Below are positions 23,600-34,932 of a stretch of 64,000 nucleotides of DNA, in pieces. Under the pieces are notes generated by a model. That model did not search any database, was not told where the DNA came from, and was given only the letters and a program-made list of their open reading frames with translations. Location: the NCBI RefSeq assembly GCF_033958435.1, contig NC_134161.1:13144001-13208000 (forward strand). The letters are read 5' to 3'. The stretch's first letter is position 1. The number at the start of each line of letters is the position of its first letter. The translations under genes and the position numbers were made by a program. This stretch comes from Carettochelys insculpta. Lineage: Eukaryota > Chordata > Testudines > Carettochelyidae.

Positions 23600-24797
23600 G
23601 TTTGCATGCTACACACAGATTGAAATTCTATTTCCCAAATTCTTCGGAGTTCAGAACAAGCCAACAATTGTGCTATGCCCAGCCCCATGCTTCACAAAAT
23701 CTGGCTTATGTTTATGCATAATTTGAAGATGCTTTATGCAAAACTGATCATGTAACACTTTATTTTTAAACTTACAATCTGCTGAATCTTTACATACTAT
23801 TTTGTGCATGTATCATTCTTGTATGTAAAGTTAGAAATAGGAAGGGTGAATCTGTTTTAATTCTAAATGTGCTAATGAGGGCCATTAGTGATACTTTAGG
23901 AACTTAATGGCTCATCACTCCAAGCAGCAGCATGTGAATGGTTTTATTTTTCCTGTAAGCCCAAACTCTGGTTGGTCCTAGAAAGACATGTGACCCTGGT
24001 TCTGGAATCCATCTTGAACTTGGTATTTTTCCATGGGGAAGAGGAGACTGAATAAAGAGTTCCCATCCTGGGGGAAAGTCTATTTAAGTAATGGAAACCA
24101 AAGAGGTCTTTGTCTTCAGCTGGCTTTGGAAATTGCCTCCACGCCCTAAGAGGATACACATGAAAGAGACTGGGAAACAAAGAACTATAGAGAAAGGATG
24201 AAGGCAAAGCTGCTGTGCCCAGGTCAGAGAGAGATCAGCTCTGGCCTGACATAAGAACCACTATTTAGGGTAAGAATTTGCATGTATCAAGTTTCTAAGT
24301 GTATTACAATTAGCTGGTGTGTTTTGTTTGTTTTGACTTACTAATTTACTTCTGTCTCTTTTTCACTTGCAATCACTTAAATCCTGCTTCTTATGCTGGA
24401 AAAAAACCCACTCGTATGATCAAGCCTGGTATAAATAGTTGTTACCTGGTGGAGAACAGCCCCGGTGCATATCACCATTTCATTGATAAAACATGATGGG
24501 ACATCGTTGTGAGCTTTCTCTGCGTAAAACTTGTACACAGGGTAAAATGAATTTATTGGGGCTTTTGGCGGGGTGGGTTTCTTGTGTGTCATTGGTGGCC
24601 TGATAACTGAGCCCTCCTGGATCTGGACTGGTTCAACATTTACATTGCCCTGTGCCTTAACTGGGGGAGCGACCAGAGCTGCTAGCTCTACTTGACGGTG
24701 GTGGAGAGTCCCAGAGGGCAGGAAGGCAGGCATCAGTGGCCTGATCTGCACACTGGGGGGCATCCCCAAGGGGATTTCTGTGATCCAACCCATCACA
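23600..24797 (+). mobile_element. LTR-like dispersed reptile repeat (~1.2 kb)
   Basis: The whole stretch matches, from memory, a long repeat common in turtle genomes. Marker words are AAATCTGGCTTATGTTTATG, GTGCATGTATCATTCTTG, GCCATTAGTGATACTTTAGG, TTCCTGTAAGCCCAAACTC, CAATCACTTAAATCCTGCTTC, and the terminal TTTCTGTGATCCAACCCATC. The right end CATCACA at 24797 would suit an LTR ending in CA. The left boundary is a guess. The 139-codon minus-strand frame within it is fortuitous. Confidence 0.5.
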
Positions 24798-26439
24798 AAT
24801 AATTTGGCTTTTTATTTGGCCAACTGACTGTATCATGTCTGCCGCTCTCCCATTGGTTAACCACTGTTGGCTGATTCTCTCTACAATTGGGAGTAGGCTC
24901 TTTCAGCTGGAGAGTTCTCTAAGAAACATCAGTAAAAGATGTGCCCTGCTCATTAATTCCAGTGTGTCCTGGGGTGTCCCTACTGATAGGGCTGGAGAGG
25001 AGCGATGGGCCACAAGGAAATCCTCACACGCAGTTCCATCAATCATCGCCCTTCTTCCCATTCTCTGACCGCGCTACTCCCCTGGAATATAGGCAGTGCC
25101 TTACGTCCTCGTATCTTCTAGTCCCATTTGTCTGCCCTAATTTCTTCCCTATTTCAGCAGCCTCCTTCTGGAAGAGTTTGGCGTCAGAGCTTGCATGATG
25201 GGTTATTTGCTTCCTGGCGGACTGTGGCCATGATGCCAGTCTTTGACCGTCCCTAGTGGAAGGATGAGAAGAGAGCAGAATTACCTCCCTGCCGCATTGT
25301 TTTGTCTTTCGTGCTCATCATGGCAAAGGGCGGGCAAGTCAGCATGTGTATGGGCAGAACTGTTACCAGTATCAGTCGGTGGGAACAAAGCTCCAGACCA
25401 GAGAACACAGTTAGCAAACAAACCTGGAGAGAAACATGTTGGTTGGGCATTTGATAAGTGTGTCATTGTTCTGACCACTAGAGAGACAGCAGGGAAAGGA
25501 ATTGGCCCGTTGTGTTGTTTGTTTGGTCATTTTTGTTGGTCATTTTTGTTGTCGTCAAGCCAACACAGCATCAGTCCAAGACAAGTGGAAGCAAACACAG
25601 AGGCACAACCAAGCTCTGGGGATCCCCAGCTTCCAATGAACAGTAGTCACATTCCACCCTCCGACCTATCTTTCTCTTCCTCCCTCCAGTTCAGGCATTT
25701 TCATAATGGGCCTAGCCCTATTACCTGGCACCTTTGTGAGAGTTCAAAAGTGTTTCAAAATGACTCCGGAGCTAGGCTTGGATGGCAAAGGAAGCTCAGG
25801 AAGTTAGATGCCCAAGTCCCAAAGAAATTCAGGTGGGATTTTCAAAGGTTCCTGGGGAGAGTTAGGTGTCCATTTGCATGAATTCTGGGCGACTTGAGCT
25901 CCTAAAACCCTGAAGTGCTTTTAAAAATCTTCCCAGCAGTGAGAGTTACAGGGGGTGTTTTAGCAGTGCCTATGTGATCAATCTGCCTGGAAGGGAGATG
26001 TTTGTGCTCCTAAATCACAAAGGCAGTTTCTGAGCTGCACTTTTAACTCTCTCTGAATTTAATGGGTCTTGGAAGCGAATTCCTTAGGTGGTCTTTGGAC
26101 AGCCCCAGCTCTGAGTCCCTCTCCCTCTCCACCTGGTCAGCATTAGCCTTTGCAAAATCCTACAGGAATGTTTTCATGACTTTGCTAGTACCATGCAAAC
26201 TTTGTTTCTTTCTCCTTATGCGAGAAGCCTGGCAAATACCTTTAGAGCTAGGACTGGCAAGCTTTTTTAAATAGAGCATCTGGTTTTTTTCTGTATTTTG
26301 CAGTTGGGAAACTGAGACAGATTAATGACTTGCTGGTGTCTGGTGCCTGCTGCCTTTTGCCTCCTCTCTCTAGTCATGCTTAGGTACATAACTGGCCACC
26401 CCATTACTGAGCACCTCATGCTCTTCAACAATACACCTG
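24798..26439. other. Intergenic with a 212-codon open frame, probably noncoding
   Basis: A plus-strand frame runs from 25243 to 25881 but has no recognised domain. It includes a local duplication of GGTCATTTTTGTT (near 25524-25550). Its 3' part (about 25790-25905: AGTTAGATGCCCAAGTCCC, GTTAGGTGTCCATTTG, TCCTAAAACCC) looks like a dispersed repeat. I do not call it a gene. Confidence 0.4.
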
Positions 26440-26590
26440 TGATTTTGGGCAGACCTATTATCCCCATTTCACAGCTGGGGAACTGAAGTCTACAGCAGCT
26501 AAGTGGCTTGCCCCAGCTCCCAGAGAAGGTTTGCAGTGGAGCAGAGCATTGAATCCAGCTCTTCAAAGTACTGGGGTGGTGCCCAAACCA
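26440..26590 (-). repeat. MIR-type ancient SINE
   Basis: CTATTATCCCCATTTCACAG, GGGGAACTGAAGTCTACAGC, AAGTGGCTTGCCCCAGCTCC and ATTGAATCCAGCTCTTCAAA follow the MIR consensus read on the opposite strand. Confidence 0.7.
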
Positions 26591-26775
26591 CTGGACTGAC
26601 CATTCTCTCTACCAGCCCTGGGTTTTGCTTGCCCTCGATATGATTCTACCGGGTGGCATCTCTCTTCAATGTGCTACCCCTGAATCTGTAAAGTAGTCTA
26701 GGGTTGATCTCTCAGTATTTGTATTGTGATTACCTGGCCATTCTCCCTTAGTTTGCAGTTAATGAGGCAACAAAC

Positions 26776-28010
26776 CAGGGGCATAGGCAAGGGTGGGTCT
26801 TGATGGTCTGTGGCCTACCCACCCCCCTGTCTTGGCTTTGCTCCTACCTGAACACAGGGGCTTGTTCCTCACTGCCTGGTGCTCCTGCTGGACCTAGGGA
26901 ATAGAGTTGTGGGCTCACCTAGCTGGGTGCTCTGATGCAGGAGGAGGCACAGCACACTTAACAGCCTGGTTCCCAGCGCTTCCTGCAGGCTAATGAGCTA
27001 AGCAGCAGGCAGCCATGCAGCTGGAAAGGGCAGGCTAGGGCTCTGCCCCAGCCCCGTCCCAGGGCACCATTTAGGAAGGATGGGGGGTGGGAAGGAAGTG
27101 CCTCGCTCCCAGGAGAGTCATACCAGGACGCTACTGGCTTCCCCCCTCATCCACTGTCAGGGAGTGAGGGGAAATTGCACAGGTTGCTGCATTCCTCTCC
27201 CACCTGGCTGGGGAGTGCAAGGGGCAGGTGAGCTTTGCACTTTCCTCTCGCTCCCTGACAGCGAAGCGAAGGGGAACAGCAAGTGCCTCCCTCGTATGAA
27301 TGGGGGGAGGGGCTTCAGCCCCCCCATCCTCCCCACACAGCCCCCTGTGCACTTCCCAACCCTCTACCCTGAGGCCTCCCAACCATCCCTGCCCTGCCCC
27401 ACGCACAGTCCCTGCCCTTTGCCCCTTCTCACCCCCACACACCTTCGGACCTGACTCCTGCACCCCCAGCATAACCACCCACTACCCTCACGCTCCCCAA
27501 CCCCTGCCTTGGGCCCCCCATGCTTACGTTTATTACAGGCACTGTCGTACCACCCTGCTGATCTCCTATCCTGAGGGGCTGCAGTATGAAAGTACCTCTA
27601 AGACATGTTACTTTCATCTCTGCTGGTAAGCCCCTGAGCCCTCTCCCTGGCACATGTGCTGGGCAGGCAGGGGAATCAGGCCAACACTGTTTCAGGTCTG
27701 GAAGCACCCCAGTGGCTCAACCCAGCTCCCAGGTGGGAGCAGCAGCTGGGAACAAGGCAAGCCCCCACACCCCAATCTTGCCCTGCTGAAAGCACAGGAT
27801 GGGCAGAGCAAGGCAAACCCTGAGCCACCCGGTGGAGGGTGAGGCATACATGTTTATGGCCCCCTGGCACCATTTTCACAGGGCCCCTGGCCACTGTATC
27901 TGTCCTTCCCTTGTCCATGAGCAGCTGGAGGTAGGGACAGGTGGCTGCATCATCACCTACCCACCTGAAGTCAAGGCCCACCCACTTGTCCCATTCTGGC
28001 TACGTCATTG
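26776..28010. mobile_element. hAT-type nonautonomous transposon, 1,235 bp
   Basis: The left end CAGGGGCATAGGCAAGGGTG resembles the right end read on the minus strand (CAATGACGTAGCCAGAATGG, then GACAAGTGGGTGGGCC) with a small deletion at the left. The octamers CAACAAAC (26768-26775) and CAACAACT (28011-28018) match at 7 of 8, a clear hAT-type duplication. The inside is GC-rich, with pyrimidine-rich sequence at 27310-27530 and no transposase. The open frames within are low-complexity Pro/Ser or Gly-rich shadows. Confidence 0.75.
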
Positions 28011-28018
28011 CAACAACT

Positions 28019-28880
28019 AGGAACATAGTATTTTTGTTGGGCTAAAATCTCAGTGAGGTGATGCTTATTAAAAGCCAGAGAGACTCCACACTGTAGCCAG
28101 TGAAGCTTTGCTCAGCCATGGGCCTGTCAGCAGAGGCCCGGGTGTGCTTCGGAGTCCTTGTCCCCTCCCTAGATGAAAGCCCTGCAGAAGGGTTTTGTTT
28201 TTCAGACGGCAGGCAAGCCAAGTTGGTGATTTCATCCCCAGGCAGCCTGTGTCAAGCTGGTCCTATTCAAGCACGCAGGAAATCAACCTTGGAGCTCAGT
28301 CAGAAAAGAAGAGGGGAGGGAGCCGGGTTCTTAAACTGAACACCAGGCAAGCAGGAAAGATGCCTTCTGTCATCATGGTGCTTGGGGGGGAAGGTTTCTC
28401 TCCCTTTGAAGGATTAGCTGGCAGCGTTTCAAATAACAATTCTTAATCCCCCGCTATTCCAACGAGCAATTTGATCTCTGTCCTTCTGGAGCTGTGTGCG
28501 GGACGTGCACTGCAGCACTTTGATAAGGGGTCAGGTGGCGACCACAGGCCCAGGCAGATTTTTTTTTCCCAAGCTGCCGTAAATCCAGTGCATTTTTTTG
28601 GGGTTATAACAATTATGATTTAATTAAAACAGATGCTTCCTGGGCTTTGAAGGGGCTTAGCGGAGGGGGGAGAGCGAGAGCAGGCTATGGGCAGAGGAGA
28701 GGAATGGGGAGGCAAGTTGGCAGTTGTAGGAATGAGACGGAGGAGTGATCTAATTTCCAGCAAAATCGTTTTGGACAAGCTGCGTGAACCTTCTTCTCTG
28801 ACGTATTTCAGGAGCGTGGATTGTAACAACATGGGCTAGAGAGACCAGCTGGTTCAGAGAGCAGAGCGCTGGAGGGCAGC
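28019..28880. other. Intergenic with AT-rich conserved-looking block
   Basis: No gene or repeat is recognised. The blocks at about 28430-28490 and 28560-28640 (AAATAACAATTCTTAATCCC; TTATAACAATTATGATTTAA) are repeat-free and homeobox-site-like, which makes them candidates for conserved noncoding sequence. Confidence 0.35.
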
Positions 28881-28884
28881 TCAG

Positions 28885-29040
28885 GAGAGATTCATTCTTT
28901 TCTCGGCTTTGTCACAGACATTTTCCATGACCACGTCCGGGTGACTGAACTGCTTTGTGCTTCTGCTTCTCAGCTGTAGAATGGGGGTTAATGTTCTTTC
29001 CCTGCGGCGTGAAGGGTGAAGTGTCAGGCCCGGACACTTT
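28885..29040 (+). repeat. MIR-type ancient SINE
   Basis: CTCGGCTTTGTCACAGACAT, GGGTGACTGAACTGCTTTGT, GCTTCTCAGCTGTAGAATGG and GGGTTAATGTTCTTTCCC follow the MIR order in plus orientation. Confidence 0.6.
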
Positions 29041-29719
29041 AAGTGATGGGGACAGATAAGTCTCTAGGTACCTCTGTAGTATTGCTGCCCCTTGCCCTGG
29101 ACAGGCCATCTGTGGGGGTGAGAAGTTAAGTAAGTTCCTATGGACCATTCTGTTGCCAAGCTCTTTGTCGCAACAGCCAGTTAATAGTGGTTATACTATG
29201 TGCAGCAGTAACTGGATTTGGAGCTGTCCTGCAAGACCATTGGACAGTTTATAGATGATCAGGAGACTGTCTACCACAGCAGTTCTCCCCAAGATTTGCA
29301 GTGGCAACTAAGAGGTCTCAGGTTCCACAGCCCACTGCCCCTCTACCCAAGTCCCATTAGAGAATGAAGCAAAGCTTTTGGGCAGAGCGTTGGTTATGTT
29401 CTGGTTTCTGCCTTGGAACCACATTGCCTTTTATAGTCCAGTGGGTGCTGCTTGCCCATGAGCGCAGTTAATGGGACACAGGGCTGCTTACCTCTAGAGG
29501 TCGTTGTTCTGCTAAGTTGGTTAGCAGCCAAAGTTGAAAAGGGACATGGTGTCCTATGAAAAAGGAGGTTTTGCGGGGCTTGGACTCATTCCCACTGGAC
29601 AAGCTTTTCGATCACAAGTCACAAGGGCAGTCTTGGCAGAGAGGCCAGTACTTGCCTCTCTCTCCATGTAGGATGAAGAACATTGGATATAAGAACAACA
29701 GCCCAATGGAACAAACTGC
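29041..29719. other. Intergenic, nothing recognised
   Basis: I see no repeat boundary or exon here that I can support. Confidence 0.4.
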
Positions 29720-29880
29720 ATGGGAGAGCCATGGAAGTTCCTTTGCTGGAGGCTTTCCAAAGGAAGCTGGATACCCATCTGTCTTGGATGGTTTAGTTAC
29801 AAGAACTGCATCTTCCAAGGGGTTAGACTATCAGGCCTTGTGGTCCCTTTCTTTGGTGTTTTGCCCAGAAAGTGCCAATT
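29720..29880 (+). mobile_element. CR1/L3-like LINE 3' fragment
   Basis: GGAGAGCCATGGAAGTTCC, GGAGGCTTTCCAAAGGAAGC, TGGATACCCATCTGTCTTGG and TTAGACTATCAGGCC correspond to the end of a CR1/L3-type ORF2 and its 3' UTR. The expected terminal repeat is missing. Confidence 0.5.
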
Positions 29881-30510
29881 TGCCAATAAACAAAGCACAT
29901 CTGACATCAGGGCTTTGAACTGGACAGCCACCCACCCAGGGATCAGTTCAAAGGGGCTGTTTCCCACCATCCCAGGATTTATGCAGGCTGATATCTACCA
30001 CTAGGGCTAACTTCACTGGAAGGATGTGTGTGAAGGGGCAGTTGATTGGATGCAATGGTGAATGGTTACCCACAATGTGCTATGCTGCACAGATCCTGCT
30101 GCTGTATGGGTTTGTACTGGTTTAACTAACATTGGTTCCAAACTGATTTAAGGTATACCTGCATGCCTGTTTGTGTGGAGGCACACAAATCAGCTTAAAA
30201 GGGGCTGTAGAGTTTTATCCAGCTCCTTTTCATTTGTCAGTACACGCAAAACTGATACGCACTGATGGAAATTGATGTGTGTGTGTCCACAGAAGGGTTT
30301 TGCACCAGTATACCTTTCAGTACATATTCAATTATGGTTGTACGGTGTTGTGTATAAACCAGGCCCCACCTGCTGCCTTGCATCAGAACAGTATCCAAAT
30401 CAGCATTTTTCAGTGCTCTCACCATGCTGCCCCAAAAGCATACAAAGATGGCTGTCGAAACCACTGCGATGACATGGGAGTTCATTTCACTATCCATCGC
30501 AAAAAGTATC
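29881..30510. other. Intergenic, nothing recognised
   Basis: No feature is supportable here. Confidence 0.4.
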
Positions 30511-30600
30511 ATGGAATCATAGAATCCTAGGGCTGGAAGAGACCTCAGGAGATCTTAGAGTCCAGTCCCCTGCCCCGAGCAGGCCTGGGACCTGCAGTTG
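30511..30600 (-). mobile_element. CR1 3' end fragment (minus strand)
   Basis: GGAATCATAGAATCCTAGGG, then CTGGAAGAGACCTCAGGAG, is the reverse complement of the classic CR1 3' terminus with its ATTCTATGATTC tail. Confidence 0.85.
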
Positions 30601-30689
30601 CTCACTTATGCTTAATCATGGCCTGAAACGCGCAGTGAAGAAGCAGTCTGGGGGCCATTTGATCTGCTGCTGGCCATGCTGTCCCCGTT

Positions 30690-30785
30690 CTGGGTTTGTA
30701 CAGCCCCTAGCACAATAAGATCCTGCTCTATGACTGGGTCCTGGATGTGCCACAATAATAGAAGTAATAATAATAATAGAGGGCA
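30690..30785 (+). repeat. Ancient SINE 3' tail with (TAA)n run
   Basis: GTTTGTACAGCCCCTAGCAC, AATAAGATCCTGC and ATGACTGGGTCCTGG, ending in a run of TAATAATAATAATA, match the 3' tail seen also near 15.5 and 39.1 kb. Confidence 0.55.
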
Positions 30786-30789
30786 TTAG

Positions 30790-33700
30790 CCATCATGGCT
30801 GCCACGCCAACAACCTTCACTGACCTATGTTTAAAATAAAGTGAATTGCAAATTTGTTAGTGTGAAATCCTTCCTGGGATTACACATTCCCAGCAGAACT
30901 CTCCAGGAGTTCCTTGCAGGGCAGAATTTGCTGGAGAGGTAGGGGGTTCACCACAGAAGATCAAATCTACTCCTTTGCAGGTCTCTCAAAATGTGGAAGG
31001 ACTTCAAAGACTCCAAACTCTCATCTCTTGCAGTTGTTTTTATGGACTTTTTTTGTGTAAAACAAGCTCTTTCTGCGGTGAACAATGCAGACAAAATGTT
31101 TGCAACTTGGCCCGGCAGATGGGAAAAATACAGGGACCAAAAGCCAAGGCAGTTTCTCAATGTCGACACTTGTTAGACAGTTTTTATTTAGTGGCTGGTG
31201 ATGGAATCTGCCCACGCAGGCTGGGGGCTGAGGAAATAGAGAGAGAGCACATCTGCTCGAGGAGCTGCCGTCAGACTTGGGGAGCATCATGTAGTAATTA
31301 AGGATATTCACACCTCTAATTTAATTGACCAGAGGTGGGTTTTGCCTTTCTTGGTGGAGTTTTTATTTGCACAAAGCCAAGGTATCCCTAACCACTGCTC
31401 ACCCTTTGCCTTTAGCTCATGCCCTTTATCCCAGGAAGCTCAAAGCACCTGCAAAGGTACAGTGAGGAATGTTGTTACCATGGAAACACTGAGGCCTGTG
31501 GTTAGTGTGAGAGCCTGTGCTAGAACACAGGGCCTGCAATTGCAAATTCCCCTGCTCCAACCACTACTTTACACTCCCCTTCTCATGGCAGCATGGAGGG
31601 AGGTCTTTTCTAAAGCAGGTAGCTTCCCAGCCCCCTCTAACCACCAAAGAGGGGTAAAATAGGCTGCGAGGATGAAGCACTCTGATGAGCTGTGACTGTG
31701 TGCCAGAGGAGCTCTGAGAAGCACTCGGCCAAGAGAAGGGCACATGTCCCTGTGAAAACCACACCAAGGTCCTGCCGTGTTACTATTTTGTGTGTCTGTG
31801 TAGTTCCCACTGCAAGGGCCCTACACAGCATGTTTGAGCAGTAACCTTGCCACAGCCCATTCACTGAGGCACAAACATATGATTCTGCTGCCCAGGACAT
31901 AACACCAAGGGGTAAAGTTCCCCTGGCTCTGTGCTTCCCCTGCCCTGCTCATGGAAGGCCTTGAAATACAGGCAGGTGTCTCTCGCTAAGCAATTAGACT
32001 AACACAGAGCTGGCTGTGTGGCAGAATTCCTAATTTACACAGGTGTTCATGAGTAAGGCTGAGTCCCACTTGAGGTTTTTGGAGCTGTAACTTTTCCTAG
32101 CTGGGGGTTGGGAGTTATTATTTATATTGTACAACAGCAGCATGCAGAATCCACACTGGATACTGGGACTTTGCCTTGGCTTTCAGTCCCTGCTTTGTCC
32201 TCGGTGATGCGTCCATGCTCCAAACAGCTTAGAATCTAAATACACAAGCTAGATCCCCAGGTGGGAATAAGGTCACGTAATAGTACCAGGGACAGAATCC
32301 AGCTAGCTTGACTTCTGCTCCATGCCCTAGTCACTGGCTTACACTGCCTTTAACACCACTACTTCTCTTGGCAATTTGAATGAGCCGGACAATCTCCTGC
32401 CCTGCTTTGAAAAGAAATGTCTGTACAATGTGAAAACAAAAACAGAAATTGGAAGTTTAGACCAAAGCGAAGAGGGCATGAAATCTCTGAATGGACTTAT
32501 GCAACAAAAATTACTTCACCACCCCAGGAGGGAAGGGGGACCAAAGCTTGAGCCTGCCTGTACCCCGCTGCCCTGGGTTGAAGGGAAGGAGCTCGGAAAT
32601 TGGCTGGAGTGCAGGTTTTGGTTTGATTTGCATCCCAAACATTGAGCTACTTCTGGAGACTCAGAAAGCCAAACTGACCAGCCTAGTGGAATAGAGACAG
32701 GAGGACCACACGAAAGGAGAACTGCAGAAAGAGAAAGGAACATTCAGTGGGTCTGCATGGGAAAATGCAAATGGAACTTGTGGTGGTGTTTTGCTGGCTT
32801 AAGTTAGACAATCCAGAGTTTCTCTCCATTCAGCCAGAGCCTGGAGTGCAAGGAAGATCTGGAGAACAATGTGAAGAAAGGAGAGGTAAGGTAGGAACCT
32901 GTTTCTATGTTTTAAAGAAACCTTGTGAAGAGGAAATCAACCTTTTAAAAAACTGAGCCCCTGGGCGGGAAAATGCCTTTGCTTTCTTCATTTCTCCTTT
33001 ACATTTTGAGCTTAGCACACTCCCAGTGTGCTGGTCACCTGATTGGCTGAGTATACCTTCTGCCATCAAGAGGAATATAGAAGCTAATGAACTTTGTTTT
33101 TCAGAAGCAGCTGGGTATTCCAGTGCAGTGCGGGGAAAGGATTGTTTTATATCTCTTTCCCCAGAAGACAGCCTGAGATTTTAAGGGAGCAGGGTGTCCT
33201 CTGACAGCTTCCCACAACAAACAAACAAAACTGGCAGAGCAAATACTCCAGGCTATAGGAGTATTCCAACAAAGAGAAGACAACCCAAGGTAGGATTAAA
33301 TGCTGAAGAGTACATGAATCTTTTGAAGTGCTTGGGTATCCCTGAGGTTTGTTTAAATTGGGTACTGACTGGTTGGCTCTACAGAAAATAGGGTTTTGTT
33401 AGTTCAAAATCTGCATGTAGGTGCTGTCACACCTCTTGGCTTGAATGATTTCCATAATATGCAGGATTTACAGTTTGGGTCAAGGGTGCCCAGTCTCCCA
33501 GATTGTTTCTGCACCTCTGACTCGGCAGTTTTAAAAATGTTGTTGCCCTTGCAGTCATAGTGTATAGGTCAGGAGACTCAGCAATACAGCTGGAGATGGC
33601 TGGCTGGCTTGTCTGGTACACTCCACGCAATTAAGATGTGATTTCAAGCTTGTTTCGCATGTTCTGAATGCCTGAAATTCTGCCTGTAAAGTTGTTGATT

Positions 33701-34184
33701 TCATCAGCCCCCATCTGTTGTGTGTACGTCCCACATTAATCTGCGTGAGCTTTCTGGGCATGTTGTTCTATGTTTCTTGAGGCCACAATGGCTGCCACAA
33801 GTCTTGCGTGTGACACTTGGAATGGGTAAAATTGCAGCTAGAGGAGGAGAATTTTGCAGTCATAGAGGAATGGGGCAGGCAAAGGGGATTTGGGGACAGG
33901 GTTTAGAATTTGATGGAAAAGCATTTTGAAGGCTCAGAGGGTGATGTAAAAAATTGATCAAAATCTTTCTGCCAAATGTTGTGCAAAGATTTTTGCTACC
34001 TTAGTGTACACCTAGCAGGTGTGGACATGGCTACTGGCTTTCAGATTCTTTGGACGTGAAAGGAAAGAGTAGTCGTCCTGGGTATAGGACGAGAGGACCC
34101 TCTGTGACCAGTGGTGTGCAATAACAAAATAGGCTTCTGAACCCAACACGTGGTTTATTTCAACATTAAGAACTAAGCATTTAG
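30790..34184. other. Intergenic, 3.4 kb with a few repeat remnants
   Basis: No host gene was found. MIR-like words occur near 31430-31560 and 32190-32340 (CAGCTTAGAATCTAAATACA). A short segment at 32528-32580 (GGGGACCAAAGCTTGAGCCT) is shared with 34238-34290 and so belongs to the same dispersed family. Confidence 0.4.
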
Positions 34185-34500
34185 AGCAGGGGGGGTCTCA
34201 GATTTCACACAACCAATACTTCACAACCCTGCGGGTGGTGGGGACCAAAGTTTGAGCCTGCCTGAGCCCCACTGCCCTGGGCAAGGGATAATGGGAGATT
34301 AAAGCACCACTGCTCCAGGAGCAGGATGGGGAAACTGAAGTTATAGGGCTCCAATTCCCAGGCAGGGGGTGCGCGGCATGCAATCTGAGTCCTGGCACCC
34401 AAGGCTGATGCTATTTTTGGCCATGGGCAGCAGTGCTTGGGCTTCAGACTGGTCCCCAGCAAGCCTAAGCTAGCCCTGGTGACCCCATTCAAAGGGAGTC
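34185..34500. repeat. hAT-derived dispersed repeat copy
   Basis: GGGGACCAAAGTTTGAGCCT, GCCCCACTGCCCTGGGCAAG and GGGCAGCAGTGCTTGGGCTT resemble the common GC-rich hAT-derived repeats of turtles. The first block recurs at 32.53 kb. Boundaries are approximate; the start may be the GAGCAGGGGGGGTCTC at 34178. Confidence 0.45.
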
Positions 34501-34659
34501 ATGGCCCTGGCCCACTCATTTAGAGAAAAAGGAGTTAATATCCCCTAAGGGTGGCCGAGGTCAGCTTCACTTGTACAGCCACCCTCTGCAGGCGTGTCTC
34601 TGTCTGGTTCCCACAAATACTTCCCAGCTCTCTTGAGAGCGTCTCTGGTCAGGTTGCTA

Positions 34660-34932
34660 GCATCTCAGAGAAGCCGTGTTAGTCTGTTTCTGCAAAAACA
34701 AGTAGGCACCCTGTGGTGCCTGACTAACACATTTGTTAGAGGCCAACTTTCTGTGAGCTGCTGCTTGCTTCAGCAGATGCAAGCTCACTTCTTCAGCTGG
34801 CAGGGATTTATACAGACATGTATTTATAAATTCCTGCCAACGTGAAGCTTCCTCTAAGCGAGCTGCAGCCCATGTAAACTTAGGCCCGAATAAACGTCTT
34901 AGTCTTTAAGGTGCCACAGGACCCCTCATTAT
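34660..34932 (+). mobile_element. Penelope-like fold-back unit 5 (diverged)
   Basis: The outer end (CATCTCAGAGAAGCCGTGTT) lies on the left, followed by an arm at about 34700-34795. An inverted arm at about 34838-34930 (reverse complement begins AATGAGGGGTCCTGTGGC) aligns along its length at lower identity. The inverted arm stops at the same consensus position as in the other four units and lacks the outer end. Confidence 0.6.

Noticed and set aside
24377..24796. 139-codon minus-strand open frame
   Set aside because: It lies entirely in the LTR-like dispersed repeat at 23.6-24.8 kb, and the protein shows no gag, pol or env motif.
25243..25881. 212-codon plus-strand open frame
   Set aside because: No domain, signal or family resemblance. 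It includes a local duplication and a dispersed repeat at its 3' end, and there is no splice or promoter context. Long chance frames occur in GC-balanced repeat DNA.
27080..27981. Pro-rich and Gly-rich frames up to 124 codons
   Set aside because: They lie inside the hAT element at 26776-28010 and reflect its pyrimidine-rich composition.
31985..32020. Penelope-like outer-end fragment (TTAGACTAACACAGAGCTGG)
   Set aside because: Only about 20 bp of resemblance and no body sequence next to it.
5350..34932. Fold-backs as terminal-inverted-repeat DNA transposons
   Set aside because: The outer end is present on one side only, duplications are 12-13 bp where clear, and the family carries a hammerhead-like core. 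A retroelement of Penelope type fits better.
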